From assembly GCA_027922465.2 (NCBI GenBank), contig BQMF02000434.1:62001-126000 (forward strand): a stretch of 64,000 nt of DNA, in the 5' to 3' direction. The position numbers were made by a program, and so were the translations under genes. Below, one piece after another: positions 22,572-34,817 of the stretch (positions are counted from its first letter, which is position 1; every line of letters starts with the position of its first letter). Below the pieces are notes generated by a model. The model saw only the letters and a program-made list of their open reading frames with translations. It was not told where the DNA came from and made no database searches. This DNA comes from Turritopsis dohrnii. Lineage: Eukaryota; Cnidaria; Hydrozoa; Anthoathecata; Oceaniidae.

Positions 22572-24520
22572 GAGTCCCATTCCTTGGGCACTTGGCTTAG
22601 CCGATGGATCAATTGTCAAAACGGTGAAATCAAAATTGATAAGTAAGACAAAGTCATCTATTAAGAAATTAATTTTCGTAGAAATTAATTCGAGATTTTT
22701 GCCATATTGAATCTTAATAAAAATGAGCCCAATAAGCTCAGATCGATTTCATTATAAAGCTTTGCTGAAAATAAGTTTAAAAAATTGGTACCTTCAATCT
22801 ATCGGATACCGTTCTGTATATTCCCATATATGGACTGTGTATTGCCTCGTAAGGCATAAGTACGGAAATATACGGAATGTACCAGACGATTTGAATCATT
22901 ATAAAATCTTTCTGCTCTAGATGCAATCGAAGCGAATTGTCCAACTGCCGTCAAAGAGGAAGTTCCACAAGGATCTACATTTGTATTCGATGGCATGGTC
23001 ATGATACAGCAAATGGATAACAAGGATCTTGTTACATATGGTGACATCTCAGTCTGTCTTCTCAAGAGAATTGCTATTTCGTCTATTGTTTACTTTTCTA
23101 CGGATCAATACAGAGAGGGTTCCATTAAATCGTTCGAACGAGCCAAAAGGGGATCGAGGGGAACGATTCGTATGAAAGTTGAGCGTCGAGATCAAAACCG
23201 TCCAAGGCAGTGGAAAAAGTTCTTGGCAGACTCTGAAAATAAACTACAACTCACAAGATTCATTCTTAATGACTGGGCGACTCATGCTGTTTTAAAACCA
23301 TATCTTAACGGCCGAATAATTTTCTTCAATCTGGAGTCAAAATTTTACAAACTAAAATGTGACGGCGAAAATGTAGGTGATTTTTTTTTTTATTTAACTA
23401 TTGCTGAGTGATTTGCTGAAAAGTATTAGCTAATCCTTAAAGTATATAAAGTAAGCCTCGTGGAATTAGAATAAAAGTTTCACGTCAGTCCAATTTTTGC
23501 TAGAGTCTTGATCCTATATTTATGACTGTACTTTCTTACAAATGGTTTTTGTTGTGAGATGTATGGAAATATCTCATTGCTGTTTCATAGGTAACTTGTG
23601 AAGAAGAAGAAGATCTAGCTACAAACCAGGAAGAAGCCGATACGAAAGTATTCCTGTGCGTCAAACATGCATACGATGTATTTGGGTGTGAAAATGTGTG
23701 CATTCGAACTGTCGACAGTGACATTGCCATTTACTCATTGTTCTTTCAAAGCCAATTTCCCAGTACCAAAATGTTCTTGCAGATGGGAGCAGGCAACAAA
23801 CGACGAGTGTTAGACATTGAAGAAATTTGCAGAGAACTTGGAGTTGACTGTTGCGAGGCCCTTCCCGCTCTGCACGCCTTTACAGGAAGTGACTACACGA
23901 GTGCCTTTCATGGTTTAGGCAAGGTTAAGGCGTATAAGACAATGCTCAAGTCAGATGAGTATTTGAATACGTTTAAAAAAATGGGTCAATCCTTTATCTT
24001 TGATTCGGGGTCCTTTAACAGCATCGAAAAGTTTGTATGTAATCTATATGGTGCCAAACAGTGCTCCGATGTTAACGAGGCCAGATATTATAAATTCTGC
24101 AGCAGTGAGAAAGCCTCCGAGCCACAGAAGCTCCCTCCAACAAGAGATGCTCTTTTATGCCATTGCAAAAGAGTTGCGTATGTAACTGCTGTGGTAAAAG
24201 CCTCGCTGGAAAGCTTTCCAGACGTACCCGATCCTCAAGATGGCTATGGATGGTTACTTGATGAGGATGGTAATCTTGAAATTCAATGGATGTTACTACC
24301 TCCAGCCCCTGAGCAAGTTTTACATTCGATAACTTGTAATTTCAAAAAAGGATGCCTCACCCGCGCCTGTTCATGTCGTTCCCATGGGTTACCTTGCACT
24401 GATCTTTGCTCATGCAAAGATTGTGTAAATGGAATTGATGGCGAAGATGACGATGAAGCAGCTAATTGCGAAAGCTCTGACGATGAGAACGATAGTGATA
24501 GCGATGATGAGATTAACTAA
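18173..24520 (+). CDS. Large zinc-binding protein with putative PIN/FEN-like core and CXC tail (intact copy)
   Basis: Ten exons join in frame with GT/AG introns and matching phases: 18173-18345, 18524-18750, 18944-20011, 20177-20658, 20762-20912, 21113-21300, 21445-21767, 21930-22642, 22921-23372 and 23591-24520. They give about 1,568 residues from the MSSGKRK start. A possible upstream exon 17579-17628 does not join in frame and may be 5' UTR. There are two N-terminal zinc-binding modules (CII...HQKCYDKYTH, residues ~30-95; CCICYHS...YHRSCYKEF, ~142-205). A C-terminal core has FDGM (~1132), SIKSFERA, QEEADTK (~1276), VDSDIAI (~1301-1303) and HAFTGSDYTSAF (~1360). The spaced acidic residues and GSDYT...GLGK resemble PIN/FEN nuclease and helix-hairpin signatures (inference). 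A cysteine-rich CXC-like tail follows (CLTRACSCRSHGLPC...CSCKDC, ~1510-1545), then an acidic end. I recognise it as a large invertebrate family of unknown function. Confidence 0.85.
21831..21883. mobile_element. 53-bp micro-MITE (duplicate copy)
   Basis: Identical counterpart of the element at 16,157-16,209, carried along by the tandem duplication. Confidence 0.65.
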
Positions 24521-25560
24521 AACCATGATTGTTATTAGTTATATGTTTATTTTTTTTAGATCTACAAATTGCACTGCGCGAAAATCAAGAATTTTGCGTT
24601 TACGGTTTTCGTGGTTTTTGCGAATTTCAGAAATTTTTCCGTTAGTCAGTGTCCGCGAAATTTTCAAGATATTTTTTCTATAACGATATATTATTATTTG
24701 GAAAAACTTAGCAATTTCAAGGATTTTTCACTAGAATACTTCGTAAACAATGCATAAAAAGCCCATTCTTACATAGTATCCATGAAATTTAACTCTCACG
24801 AAGATTTAAGTAAGTTTTAAGTAAGTATTTTCATTGAAGATTTCCAAATATGTTGTGTGGTAAGCGATTATTCTCATGAGTTGATGACGTCATTATTCAA
24901 ACTTTGCAGCTTGATAACTTTTGATACATAAATTTTGACTTTAATGTTTTTTATGAAAGTTTGATCAGTATCAAAAAATCTATCGATTAATATATAACAA
25001 TTTTACATTTTGAGTAAAATTTTTTTCGTCCTATGGAGTGACGTCATTGGAACCTATAATTGACCCTAAAATCCGCCTTAAAGAAAATTTCGAAAATCGG
25101 GTTTCAGATTCTTGTTTCCAAGGATGAAATTGATGGTCTTACTATAAATCGGGTTTGTCCCACACATTTCCAACATTTTTTGGCCATCAGCTGCCTGTCT
25201 ATAACGATCTACTTAGTATATAGACTTTTTCTGTCTTTTATATTACACTTACATGATTTCAAGCAAGACACATGTTTATAAGAAAACTGAAATCCAAGAA
25301 CACAAGATATGATTTGTCGAATATAAGTCAAGTGTTTTATAATTATTTTAGAATATATTATTCAGCAGGATAGAGATTTGGACTTAAAATATATAGTTGT
25401 GTTTTAGCTACATACTTTTATTATAGATTTGGGCTTTCCTTAAAATAATAGTACTTCCCTGTAACCATAAGTAACCAGTATTTGACATTAAAAATTATGT
25501 TTGAAAATTTGTTTACTTTTTGTGCTGAATTCAAATTATTTTGAATCAAATTTTTATTCT
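24521..25560. other. Spacer between large gene and transposase
   Basis: AT-rich. 24,575-24,690 contains several GCGAAA/TTTTGCG-type fragments resembling a decayed terminal-inverted-repeat element, but no pair of ends can be defined. The first exon of the downstream transposase (carrying its ATG) should lie here or be lost; I could not find it. Confidence 0.4.
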
Positions 25561-25573
25561 TACATTTCTTAAG

Positions 25574-27497
25574 ATTGAAACGTTGGAGGAGGAACCGAAA
25601 AGATGTTTTATCTCTATCCATCCCAAAAGAACTACATGAGGTGGAGCCATCAGACATTGTTGAAAGTAGTGATGAGTATAGCTTTAATATACAAAATGAT
25701 TTATGCTCTACAGATGGTAGTAGTTTTGAAAATGGTTCTGACTATTCGATTATTGATTCCACACCCCGTAATCAAAATGTATTTGAAAGTACAAGTTCGT
25801 GTTCTGATTTAGACTGTGATGAAACAGAATCTATCAAGCTTAGACAGGATTTAAGAGAGTGGGCACTCAAACATGGTTGCACTAGAAATTGTATAAATGA
25901 TTTGCTAAATATATTTCTTGAGAATGGACACAATGTTCCTAAAGACAGTAGAACACTTCTTGGAACTCCTCAAGACGTATCTCTAAAAGTTATGGGAGTT
26001 GGACAATATATTTATTTCGGCGTAGTAAATATCATTCGGAAAGTTTTGCACAACAACAAATTGAAGACAAATATTGAACTTATTCTAAACATTGATGGTT
26101 TGCCACTATTTAAGTCAAGTTCCATGCAGGTGTGGCCAATATTGATCCAATTTGCTGAATTTGAGCCTGTTGCTGTTGCACTCTATGGTGGAGTTAAAAA
26201 GCCACCAGTTCATGATTACTTGCAGGATTTTGTTGATGAAATGAAGGTTCTTCTTGCAGGTCCTGTATTAATAAATGATATTAGTTACAATATATCTATA
26301 TTAGCTGTGACGTGTGATGCACCAGCCAGAGCATTACTGAAAGGTATAATTCAGCACACTGGTTACTATGCTTGTGAAAGATGTACGAAAAAAGGTGTTT
26401 GTGTTGGAAACCGCATTGTTTATGGATATTGTGATGATGAAAATGTTTTAAATCGAACAAACACTGGTTTCATTAGTAATGAATATGCAATACCTGATTC
26501 CAATAATAAGTGTCATCAGTTGAGTGCATCAAGCTTATGTGAATTAGGCATTGATATGATTCGTGAGTTTCCTTTCGATTATATGCATCTTGTGTGCTTG
26601 GGCGTCACTCGACGTATACTATATCATTTGAAAGGGCATTTTAAAGGAATATTTGCTGGAAGACTATCGATGACCCAATTGAATGAACTATCAAATAAAC
26701 TGTCTTCCTTCCATGGCCTGTTCCCAAGTGAATTTGTTCGTCAACCACGTTCATTAGCTGAGTTAGATCGATGGAAAGCCACAGAATTTAGAAGCTTCTT
26801 ATTGTATTCTGGTCCAGTTGTCTTGAAAGGATTAGTCGATCAAAAGTTATATAAGCACTTCCTAAGTTTATCTTTGGCAATAAGAATCTTATGTGAAGAA
26901 AACGATGCTGAAAGATCTTCGAAACTGGCTTTTGCTAGGGAGTTGTTGAAGTATTTTGTTGGTAATTCTAGTGAGCATTATGGTAACACATATTGTGTGT
27001 ATAATGTTCACAGCCTACTGCATATTGTCGATGATGTGGAATATTTTGATTTGCCATTAGATGCTATATCAGCATTTCAATTCGAAAACTATCTTCAGAA
27101 ATTGAAAAGATATGTTAGGAGTAAAAATAATCCAGTAGTTCAGCTGACAAAGAGATTGGCGGAGTTGGAAGCTGTGCCAAAGAAACATGTTGAAATTACA
27201 AAGATTGCAATTTCTGCTAAAGATCATTGTTTCTTACTACGTAATGGGATCGTTTTTGTTACTGAGATTGGCAATGATGGAGCTTTATCATGTCATTTTT
27301 ACAGTAAATCAGTCCTAGAAAGGTTTTTTGATTCCTTTGTTGACTCTCAAGAAATGAACATTTTCTTTCTAAGAAAAAGTCTTAAACCAACTTACTGCAC
27401 AAAGGCAGCAGGGGATCTCTTGAGAAAATGTTGTTGTTTTCCATACAAAAATGGATATGTTATTATGTCTTTATTGAGTGACGTAAAGTGGCTATAG
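25574..27497 (+). CDS. CACTA/EnSpm-like transposase (main exon)
   Basis: An open frame of about 640 codons starting at a splice acceptor (TTCTTAAG before 25,574, phase 2) rather than an ATG, so a short 5' exon is missing from the model. The basic start KRWRRNRKD is followed by an acidic, Ser-rich stretch. The catalytic-type region has NIDGLPLFKSS (~170), WPILIQF, GVKKPPVHDYLQDFVDEM, TCDAPARALLKG (~247), YYACERC-x2-KGVC (a zinc-binding-like CxxC...C), and PFDYMHLVCLGVTRR (~340). The D in NIDG and in TCDAP and the later DYMHL match what I know of animal CACTA/EnSpm (tnp2/DUF4218-like) transposases. No internal stop, so potentially active. It shares its strand with the accessory gene downstream and lies inside the 9.2-29.9 kb terminal repeats. 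Confidence 0.75.
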
Positions 27498-27707
27498 ATA
27501 TGGAATATATACCTATGGGTAAGGAAATGTTAACAATCTGTATTGTTATTCTGTTCTGTAAGTGAAGAACTTAGTGAATATTCTTATGAAATCTTGTGCT
27601 TTTAACTGCATATATTTCTGTTATGAATTTGTAATGAACATTTTGCCTTTGGTATTATAAAAGATAGTAAGTGTAACTTGTTTTACAACAGAAATTTCTG
27701 TGTTTAG

Positions 27708-29118
27708 GTGTTGGTCCTGTCAAGTTATTTTGGAGAAGGGGAAAGAAACCAGGACGTTAGTTCCTTGTCCATGGGTGGATAATATTAGAAATTGCATATA
27801 TTGGCCCAGAAAAGGCAAATCTGTTGGTGATCTGATTGCAGCTTGGGCATTGCCAGAAAAAGATTGGCGGCAGTTCACCATTGTGGAAACCATATTGGAG
27901 AGTGGCACCAGGGATGAGGCAACACAAATGATGAACATGCCTACAACAACAGAAGAATCTGAAGATGATTGTGAACATGATGTTGGTAAGTATTCATTCG
28001 AATAACATCAACATTTAGAAATGCCACAATTGTTCTAATATTTATTTGCTTATCTCTTCAGAACCTGTCACTACAGCTAGTGATCATGTGAAAAGTCCTG
28101 TTTTGAAGAAGAGACGTAACAATGAAGCATCATTCATAGTCAGCAGCAAAAGGTCCTCACAACCGCATTTTCAAAGAAACCTTGATTTGTCTGAACACGA
28201 GGTATACACTGGGACTCAGGTATCTCCTACAATTCAGTCAACTCCAGCATTATCACGAAGTGTAGCCAAACATAGCGATGGTGGTATAAAGTTTAAAGAG
28301 ATGTCAAACAAACGTAAGATTGTTTTTATTAACGAAATCTGCAGTGGTTTTAGTTCATTTATGTAGCTAGTCTTTGTTTCATTTAATTTAGAATTTCAAT
28401 ATTCCATCTTAATGGAATTGAAGGCCATCAAAGATAACCAAATGGCCATTTTGGAACGTCTCGATGCAATTGAAACTAGGGATGATGACCACTCACTCTC
28501 TATCGAGGAACTTAAAAAGATGTGCGACATAGAAGAATTCGAGGAAGAAGAAATGCTATTACAGGATAAAGCTTACATGAAAAGCAAGGTGCAAATACTA
28601 ATAGTTGTTCGGCCAATAGTTTGTTTTTATTGGGAAGTTTTGTTATCAAATCATTGTATTGCGTTTTGATTCACTTGAGAAATTTATTTTCTAAGTGTAA
28701 TTATCATGATGTTTTTGTATCATTTTAGAAGTTACAAATGAAAGGTGTTGGAGGAAATAATGCGAGATCTTGCGTGAAAAATATCTTAAATGCAATAATG
28801 AGTCGCGAACTTCAAAACCAATTCAGCAAAGATGGGCTTAAAAATAAAAGGGCATTTGTGAAGACAAGACATTACTCGTGTTTACTGGGTAAATTGATTT
28901 TTCGCTACCTTAAAACAGCTATGAAATTATGGCAGTAATGAAAGATCCTTCCTTGATGTATTACTTTTTTAGGAGCGACTATCAATCCATCAAAAGACGG
29001 CTTTTCGAAAAGCAATATAGACTTTTTAATCGGTGATCTGTTGAAGCGCGCCGTCCGAAATGTAACGAAAGTGGTCGAAAATGTTGACGATGATGATTTT
29101 ATGGCACTTCAGGAATAG
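27708..29118 (+). CDS. DUF4806-like transposon accessory protein
   Basis: Five in-frame exons with GT/AG introns: 27708-27985, 28062-28313, 28392-28588, 28729-28888 and 28973-29118 (stop TAG). The first listed exon begins in phase 2, so an upstream start exon is missing. The N-terminal part has VDNIRNCIYWP...WALPEKDW, the W/YWP pattern seen in partner proteins of such elements. A Ser-rich linker and a coiled-coil-like ELKAIKDNQMAILERLDAIE follow. The C-terminal part (MKGVGGNNARSCVKNILNAI through DFLIGDLLKRAVRN) matches the DUF4806 pattern as I recall it. It lies 211 bp after the transposase stop on the same strand. Probably a DNA-binding or assembly co-factor of the transposase; function is inferred from neighbourhood. 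Confidence 0.7.
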
Positions 29119-29649
29119 AATTTTGTGGAAACACTGTACATTTTTATGTATATACATTATGTTTATAGTTATCTTTTCGTCTGTACATCTTTTTCTCTGT
29201 TTTCATAGAGAATTTAATGGAAACCCGTCTTAACCATTAGCTTCGCCTTCGAAGTTTTTAAGACTTGACATACACGCTTTTTTATATAAGAATAGCGAAA
29301 CTTTGTTAAGGATGAAGTATTCTTAATTTTTAACAAAATATAAGGGTGAAATATTTTTAATGTATTCTTCTAAGCGTGTATTAAATTAAAATGTATAATG
29401 TAGCGTATATACCTGATTGCGGTTGTGCAGTGAAAGCATAGTCTGAGTTAATAGCGTTTGGCATCAAATATGTCTGTTGTGTTAATGTTATTAAGATGGT
29501 TTTTCTTGCGTTAATTCATATAACCTGTATAATATGTTTATCATAGTTTATATTTTCTGTGCGTTCTGTATTTATTTTTACATAAGCTTTAATACAAGTC
29601 AAAAGATGTTTTGATTAACTAATTTTTGTTTCTTTATTAATCATTCTCT

Positions 29650-29854
29650 ACCTTGCGTCCCTGGTTCGTCCACTGGACGTCCAATGGAGTCCATATGCAG
29701 TCCGTGTGAGGTCCATCCTGGACGTCCAGTTCACGTCCAATTGAGACGGACGTCTTGTGTTTCATTTGGCACGTCCAATGGACGTCCATTGGACGTCCAT
29801 ATGAGACGTCCAGTCGTCCAAAGTGGACATCCACGTGGACGTCCGCTGGACGTC
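29650..29854 (-). repeat. Right subterminal GGACGTCC array
   Basis: Dense GGACGTCC/CGTCCA units, including three consecutive copies around 29,772-29,802, immediately inside the right inverted terminus. Same motif and spacing style as 9226-9405 in inverted arrangement. Reading frames here on both strands are repeat artefacts. Confidence 0.8.
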
Positions 29855-29917
29855 TCAATGCCCACTGGGACTGTTTAAAGCTAGCAGTTTATACATTACA
29901 GAGACATATGTAGTTCT

Positions 29918-30077
29918 GTGGCGCAGTTACTTGGCTGCTAACCGAAAAGTCGGTGGTTTGAGCCCTCTTTGATCGTGTAACATTTTTTGTCGAATTTCAT
30001 AATGGTCATAACATTTTTCATTTTTTATGCTTCAACAGATTTTGCAGAAATCTTTCTGCGCATACGGGCATCTTGTT
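29918..30077 (+). repeat. SINE-like copy: tRNA-like head to GGCATCTTG tail
   Basis: Starts with an A-box-like GTGGCGCAGTTACTTGG, then a B-box-like GGTTTGAGCCC (29,954-29,964). A T-rich body follows, and it ends CAGATTTTGCAGAAATC...GGGCATCTTG at about 30,077. This is the only place in the window where head and tail are close enough to suggest a complete ~160-bp SINE. Confidence 0.6.
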
Positions 30078-30204
30078 CTCTCTACGTTTTGAGTGTATTG
30101 TTGTACTAATCAACGATTGTTTTAAAAAATAATTAACACATCATGAAATTTGGGTTTTTTTGGAACCATTGTTTAAACTGATATTTGATATTTGAATTCG
30201 AATC

Positions 30205-30440
30205 TGCCTCTAGGGCTAACTGACGTTATCTGGGGTCCGCGATACAGGCGATGGGGTGACGAAAAATTTGGGTCTAATTTTTTTGGGAGGGGTCTGTGAC
30301 GTCATCAAAATCTTTGAACAATGATATCTCTGTAACGGTTGATCGTAGCGGAACGATCCCATACATTTTTTTGATCAGTTTTTCGAGCTCTACAACATGG
30401 TAACACTTTCGGTTGCCAATTCCTTAATTTTATTTTTCGT
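30205..30440 (-). repeat. Single diverged unit of the 565-bp tandem repeat family
   Basis: Inverted relative to the array at 50.9-52.6 kb. It shares CGATGGGGTGACG, GACGTCATCAAAATCTTTGA, ATATCTCTGTAACGGTTG, CGATCCCATACATTTTTTTG and CGAGCTCTACAACATGG. Only about 230 bp of the unit is present. Confidence 0.75.
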
Positions 30441-30451
30441 GAAGTCAACGC

Positions 30452-30496
30452 ATGCTGAACATGGGCGGCGAGCGACGCCGCCTTGGCGGCTAGTTA
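30452..30496 (+). repeat. GC-rich hairpin module, copy 1 of 3
   Basis: GGGCGGCGAGCGACGCCGCC folds into a strong hairpin (GGCGGC/GCCGCC) and is followed by TTGGCGGCTAGTT. The same module in the same orientation occurs at 47,727-47,764 and 48,010-48,050. Its GC content contrasts sharply with the AT-rich surroundings. Confidence 0.8.
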
Positions 30497-30499
30497 CAT

Positions 30500-33400
30500 A
30501 ACAATTTTTGAGTTGAACAGTTTTGAAAAAGCCTGATAAGTAATTAAGTTTTTTCGTGTAATAGACTCGTTGATTTTACGAGTCTGCCTAACAAAACATG
30601 ACTTGTCAGCCCTTTACTGCCGAGTTTCTGCTCCTCAAGTTTAAACGAGCGATCGTAATTTTGTGATCACTTTCTGGGCCTGAGTATGCAAAATCCACAC
30701 ATGAATTTTCAGAGGAACCAAAGACCGTTTCAATTGTTTGTTTTAATCTGACCAATCGCGGGTAAAAATGTGATCAATGTTTCCAAATTCAATGAATGGA
30801 AAAATGATCAGATATGTTAACCGGATTTTATGGGCTTTTTTCATTCGTTTGATTCGACACTGACTTGCGGGCAAATTAACAGAAATCGTTCAAGTCTTCA
30901 AATCAAGTTGCGATTATAGAATTTGCTTTTCCATGTACTTTAATCTTAAGGTGATGAATTGAAAAAACAAAAGTTTCAAAAAGAAAATGATTACTCAGTA
31001 CTTACAAACAGAATCCACGCATTCCTAAACATACTTAAGAAGTATTTTAAAGTTAATTATTTCGTGCTTCTCACAAGAAATTCTGATGCATAAGGCATTT
31101 TTATCAATAGAAGTCTTTGTAATTTTTGCACACATGCTCTTGCAAACTTGAAATACTTTTCAAGGTTTTTTTCGTCCTGCGAAAAGTTCTATCCCTTAAC
31201 GTCTTGTATGTTATTGCACTCAATGCAGTGCATACATCGATAATATAATGAATATTTTGTGTGGGTTTTCCTTCTGTTTTATGCATCCGTGGATGTGGTG
31301 TGCTTTTTTGGAGAATTAAAGTGGCCACAAAGTTTGCGGCAAGAAAATACCGGAAAGAAAGTCTCTGTGCTAAGCGATAAGAGGATCGGTGAAATGTTCT
31401 AAGCTCGAAAAAGGTTATAATAAAAAGTATAAATATTTAGAAAATCTTAAAGATGGCTTAAATAGTTCTCCATATATACGTTATTTTATGACATTCCAAT
31501 CGGAGCTTTGGAGGATCACTGGACCTACATACGTCTCCATCTTTCAGCTTAGAATAAGGACTTATGAGATGCATTTATCAAATAATTTTTCTATTTCAGA
31601 AATGTCTTTTGCTTTCCCTTTAGCTCTTTAAAAATGAGTATCTGGTCTTTTCAGAAAATCTTACCAAGAGACCTCCAAACCTTTTCCCCTCTGTTTTCTC
31701 TTTGGCCTTATTCAAAGGGTGTTAGGTTTCCATCGAACACCTCTATTCGCATATATTTTGTGCCATGCTTACAAGAAATATACTAAATTTGCAAGGTCGG
31801 ACCAAAATATGAAAGCTCTGAAATTTTAATAATAATAATAATAATAATGGTATATTTCGGGCATATCCATATATTACAATGGCTCTTCATCCCATAATAA
31901 TTTGAAAATTCTAAAATTCACAGTCACTGTATACAAAATATTAGTTAACGATAGTTAAAAATATAACATAAAGTTTCAATTAGTAAAAAGGTATATCCAC
32001 CAAATTTTCTTAATAATTTGCACAATGAATAATTGCAAATTTAGCAGTCATTTTGCCAGATTTGACCAAATGGCCTTTATGAAAGGGGAAAACTAAAAAT
32101 TATGTCTTATTTTAAGAATTTTTTATTATTGTTAGAAAATTGTGGGCTGGGTGCTGAAGTGATAAAGCCATAAAGTCATAAATTCCGCTTCTCGCTTTAA
32201 TTGGTAAGCCTGTGGTCAAAGCGATAGGCCTTATGTATGTCCTTATATATTGTCACATTATTAAGTAATGTCGTTTGTTATACACACTTGCCCATTTTTT
32301 TGTTCTTCACAATTTACTTAAGAACTATAGTTAACCAAACGTTTTTCTTTTGCAACTTATGCATTCAACTATCAACGCTCGCAGCAGTAAATTGTTGGTC
32401 AGACAAATACGATAATCATTTCGTTAATTAGGTAACTATTCAGACATTGATCGATTTATCTTCAAATTTAACTAACTATTTAAAGACCCTTGTGTAACAG
32501 AGCAATCTAAGGCCTCCCACATCTTTATTCGTCAACACATTTCATTAATTAAAACTTGGGTAAAAATACAAAAAGGCAAATTGTTGATGATCAGTGAAAC
32601 AGTCTTTCTAAATTAAAAGTGATAAAAAATTAAATTATGGAAAGATATTTTGTTGTTTTCTTTAATTGTGACTGTATATTAAGAAAAAGAATTTTATCAG
32701 AAAAAATACGTCTTTAAAAAAATAAAAGATACATTTTAGTTAAGATTCATTTTTGAAAATCTCGCTTCAGCGATGACCAAAGTCATTGCATTAACTCAAC
32801 TCTTTGGTTAATTGTAGAAAAAGACAAAATTACTGGTAAAAAAAAAGCAGCAACGATCAAATTGATTTTGACCGCCAGATGTTTTCATGTTCATATTTTG
32901 TTTTGACAGTTCTTTTGTAAACTGAGATTGTATATTATTATGGGCATGTGTTACACAACTTTCGTTGTTAGGCAATTTGGCATATGCAGAATAATGAGAA
33001 GTTTAACGACTGAAGCTGTTTACATATTCTGTGTAATTATATTTGTTCAGTATTTGCAAAACGCGTTTTTGATTGCACATCTAATAAGCACGTTTTCAGA
33101 ATAAGCTTAATTACTCCCATCGTTGTAAATTGTTGGTGTCGATGGTTGTAATCTAACCTACTGTAGTCACATAATAGTTAAACATTTACTTTGAAAACGC
33201 ACACAAACACTTACAACGTAGTACAAAACTTCGTGTCCTGTGAACATTCGACTACGTTGTGTCATAATTACGCTACATCAAGGGATTCGTCAGCTTTAGC
33301 GAAGACTAGGACTTACCCATTTCTTTGAAACGTAATTAAATAAGGTGGCCGGTTGATTAATCGGTAGCATTTCATCTTTTTGTTGTCCATTGCCTGCCCT

Positions 33401-33990
33401 CCGTATTTGACCATAACTGTATCGTGTTTTCTTGAATTTCAAGATCATTTCAGAGTTTGGCAGTATGTTTGTTTAGCAATTTGTCCTAGAACTTCTACAA
33501 TCTTTTTCTGTAGAAAGGTGCAGGTCCTTTCATGATTGAAAATGTCCACAAAATCTGGTATTTCGAAATATATTTTCCATTATATAAAACATCTTTATTT
33601 ATTGGTTTGTTCTCATATTTGTATTTTTCTTACACCTAAAACTCTATTACATAGCCATTATTTGGATATCGGTTATTCGGATTACTTCCTTAACTTGATG
33701 AAAAGTGAGACACCTAGGTTTCTTGTTTTATTCAAATCTTAATACAGTAATACCTGGTTATACAGTATGTTAAGCATAAATTACAAATATGATTTTAAAT
33801 CAAGAATAATGCTTGAGTGATACATGGATACGAAAATAAGTCCAAGTGAATTTTGTCTATGAATTTTATTTCCTGAAATCACTGGAATTATGCAGCTGTT
33901 GTCATATATTTCTTTCAAATAATTTTGTTTCATCATCTAATACCCAATTGACTGTAAGTCCACCTGACGTGTTCTTAAATAGTTCTGATA
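30500..33990. other. Unassigned region
   Basis: No convincing gene. 30,510-30,610 shares TTCGTGTAATAGACTCG... with the repeat at 49.1-49.4 kb. An (AAT)n microsatellite lies at 31,828-31,848. Short frames at 31,104-31,328, 31,389-31,631 and 33,536-33,742 have no recognisable domains and no coherent splicing context. Confidence 0.45.
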
Positions 33991-34052
33991 AGGGATAAAC
34001 GAGCTTTTAGCAGATATATTGCAAATGTAAGATGGCCCCGAGGTGTCACAGT

Positions 34053-34240
34053 TCTCGATTCTTTTCGACAGTTCTCGAGTTTTTTTCAGACAGTTCTCGA
34101 GTTTTTTTTAGACAGTTCTCGGTTTTTCAGACAGTTTTCGTTTGTTTTTTTCAGACAGTTCTTGCTTTTTTTGGGGCAGTTCTCGGTTTTTTAGGAGACA
34201 GTTCTCGTTTTTTTGAGAAACATTTCTCCACTTCTCGTCT
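34053..34240 (+). repeat. Left subterminal array of the 4.9-kb element
   Basis: About eight to nine units of (A)GACAGTTCTCG(AG)TTTTTTT with variable T-run length and some diverged units. The 75-codon frame across it is a repeat artefact. Confidence 0.9.
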
Positions 34241-34817
34241 TTGTTTAGACAATTTTTAGTGTCTATTTAAAAGTACACGTGCAAGCAAATTAATGACATT
34301 GGTGAGTCCCCTACCCACAATTCAATGTTAACATGTGAAACACGTGAGAATGTCTATGCTTGACTGTACAGCCCTCTCATTGTGACAATATAATCTTAAG
34401 GTTATTTCAGCATCTTAAAAGAAATAATTAACTTATCAAAGTCCTCTTATTGCCAGTTCGAGTCCAGTTTCTACATTATTGATATGTTTCTTATACCGAG
34501 TAGTACGGTACTGGCTACCAGAATCTTAGATCGAGATGCAATGATGACTCAAACATTAAGTGTACCTTTACGGCCAGATTCGATTCCGTAAAATTGGCTT
34601 TGATTCCTTCTGCCCTGAATCTTCAGATCGAAATCTCCTCTTAACAGTGTGAACAATCGAGACTGTCAGTAAACATTTTCTCTTTCGTGGAAGAAGACCT
34701 CGTGTTTTTGATTTAATGGTTTTTCGGTCCTTGTGTTACGCATTTTCGTATTAAAAGCGGATTAGTTTTAATAGTTTCGTATTAAAAGCGGATTAGTAGC
34801 TGGCTGAGCTGAAAAAA

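Larger units (their letters stand above)
9217..29869. mobile_element. Putative 20.7-kb composite CACTA-like transposon
   Basis: Inverted terminal repeats CCCAGTGGGCATTGA occur at 9217-9231 and, inverted, at 29,855-29,869. Each is followed inward by about 180-210 bp packed with GGACGTCC-type palindromes, the subterminal-array architecture typical of CACTA/EnSpm elements. Neither end has a nearby partner that would make it a separate short element. Inside are a CACTA/EnSpm-like transposase (25.6-27.5 kb), a DUF4806-like accessory gene (27.7-29.1 kb), a zinc-finger gene, and a large zinc-binding/PIN-like gene with an internal 5.67-kb tandem duplication. The flanks read ...AC on the left and AC... 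on the right, only a weak 2-bp target duplication. Two independent solo ends are the main alternative. Confidence 0.6.

Noticed and set aside
9215..29871. AC...AC as the target-site duplication of the 20.7-kb element
   Set aside because: A 2-bp match has a 1 in 16 chance of arising at random and the exact terminal base is uncertain. It is not counted as evidence.
34032..34259. 75-codon F/S-rich frame, and its counterpart at 38,756-38,944
   Set aside because: Both are translations of the subterminal GACAGTTCTCGAG-T-run arrays.
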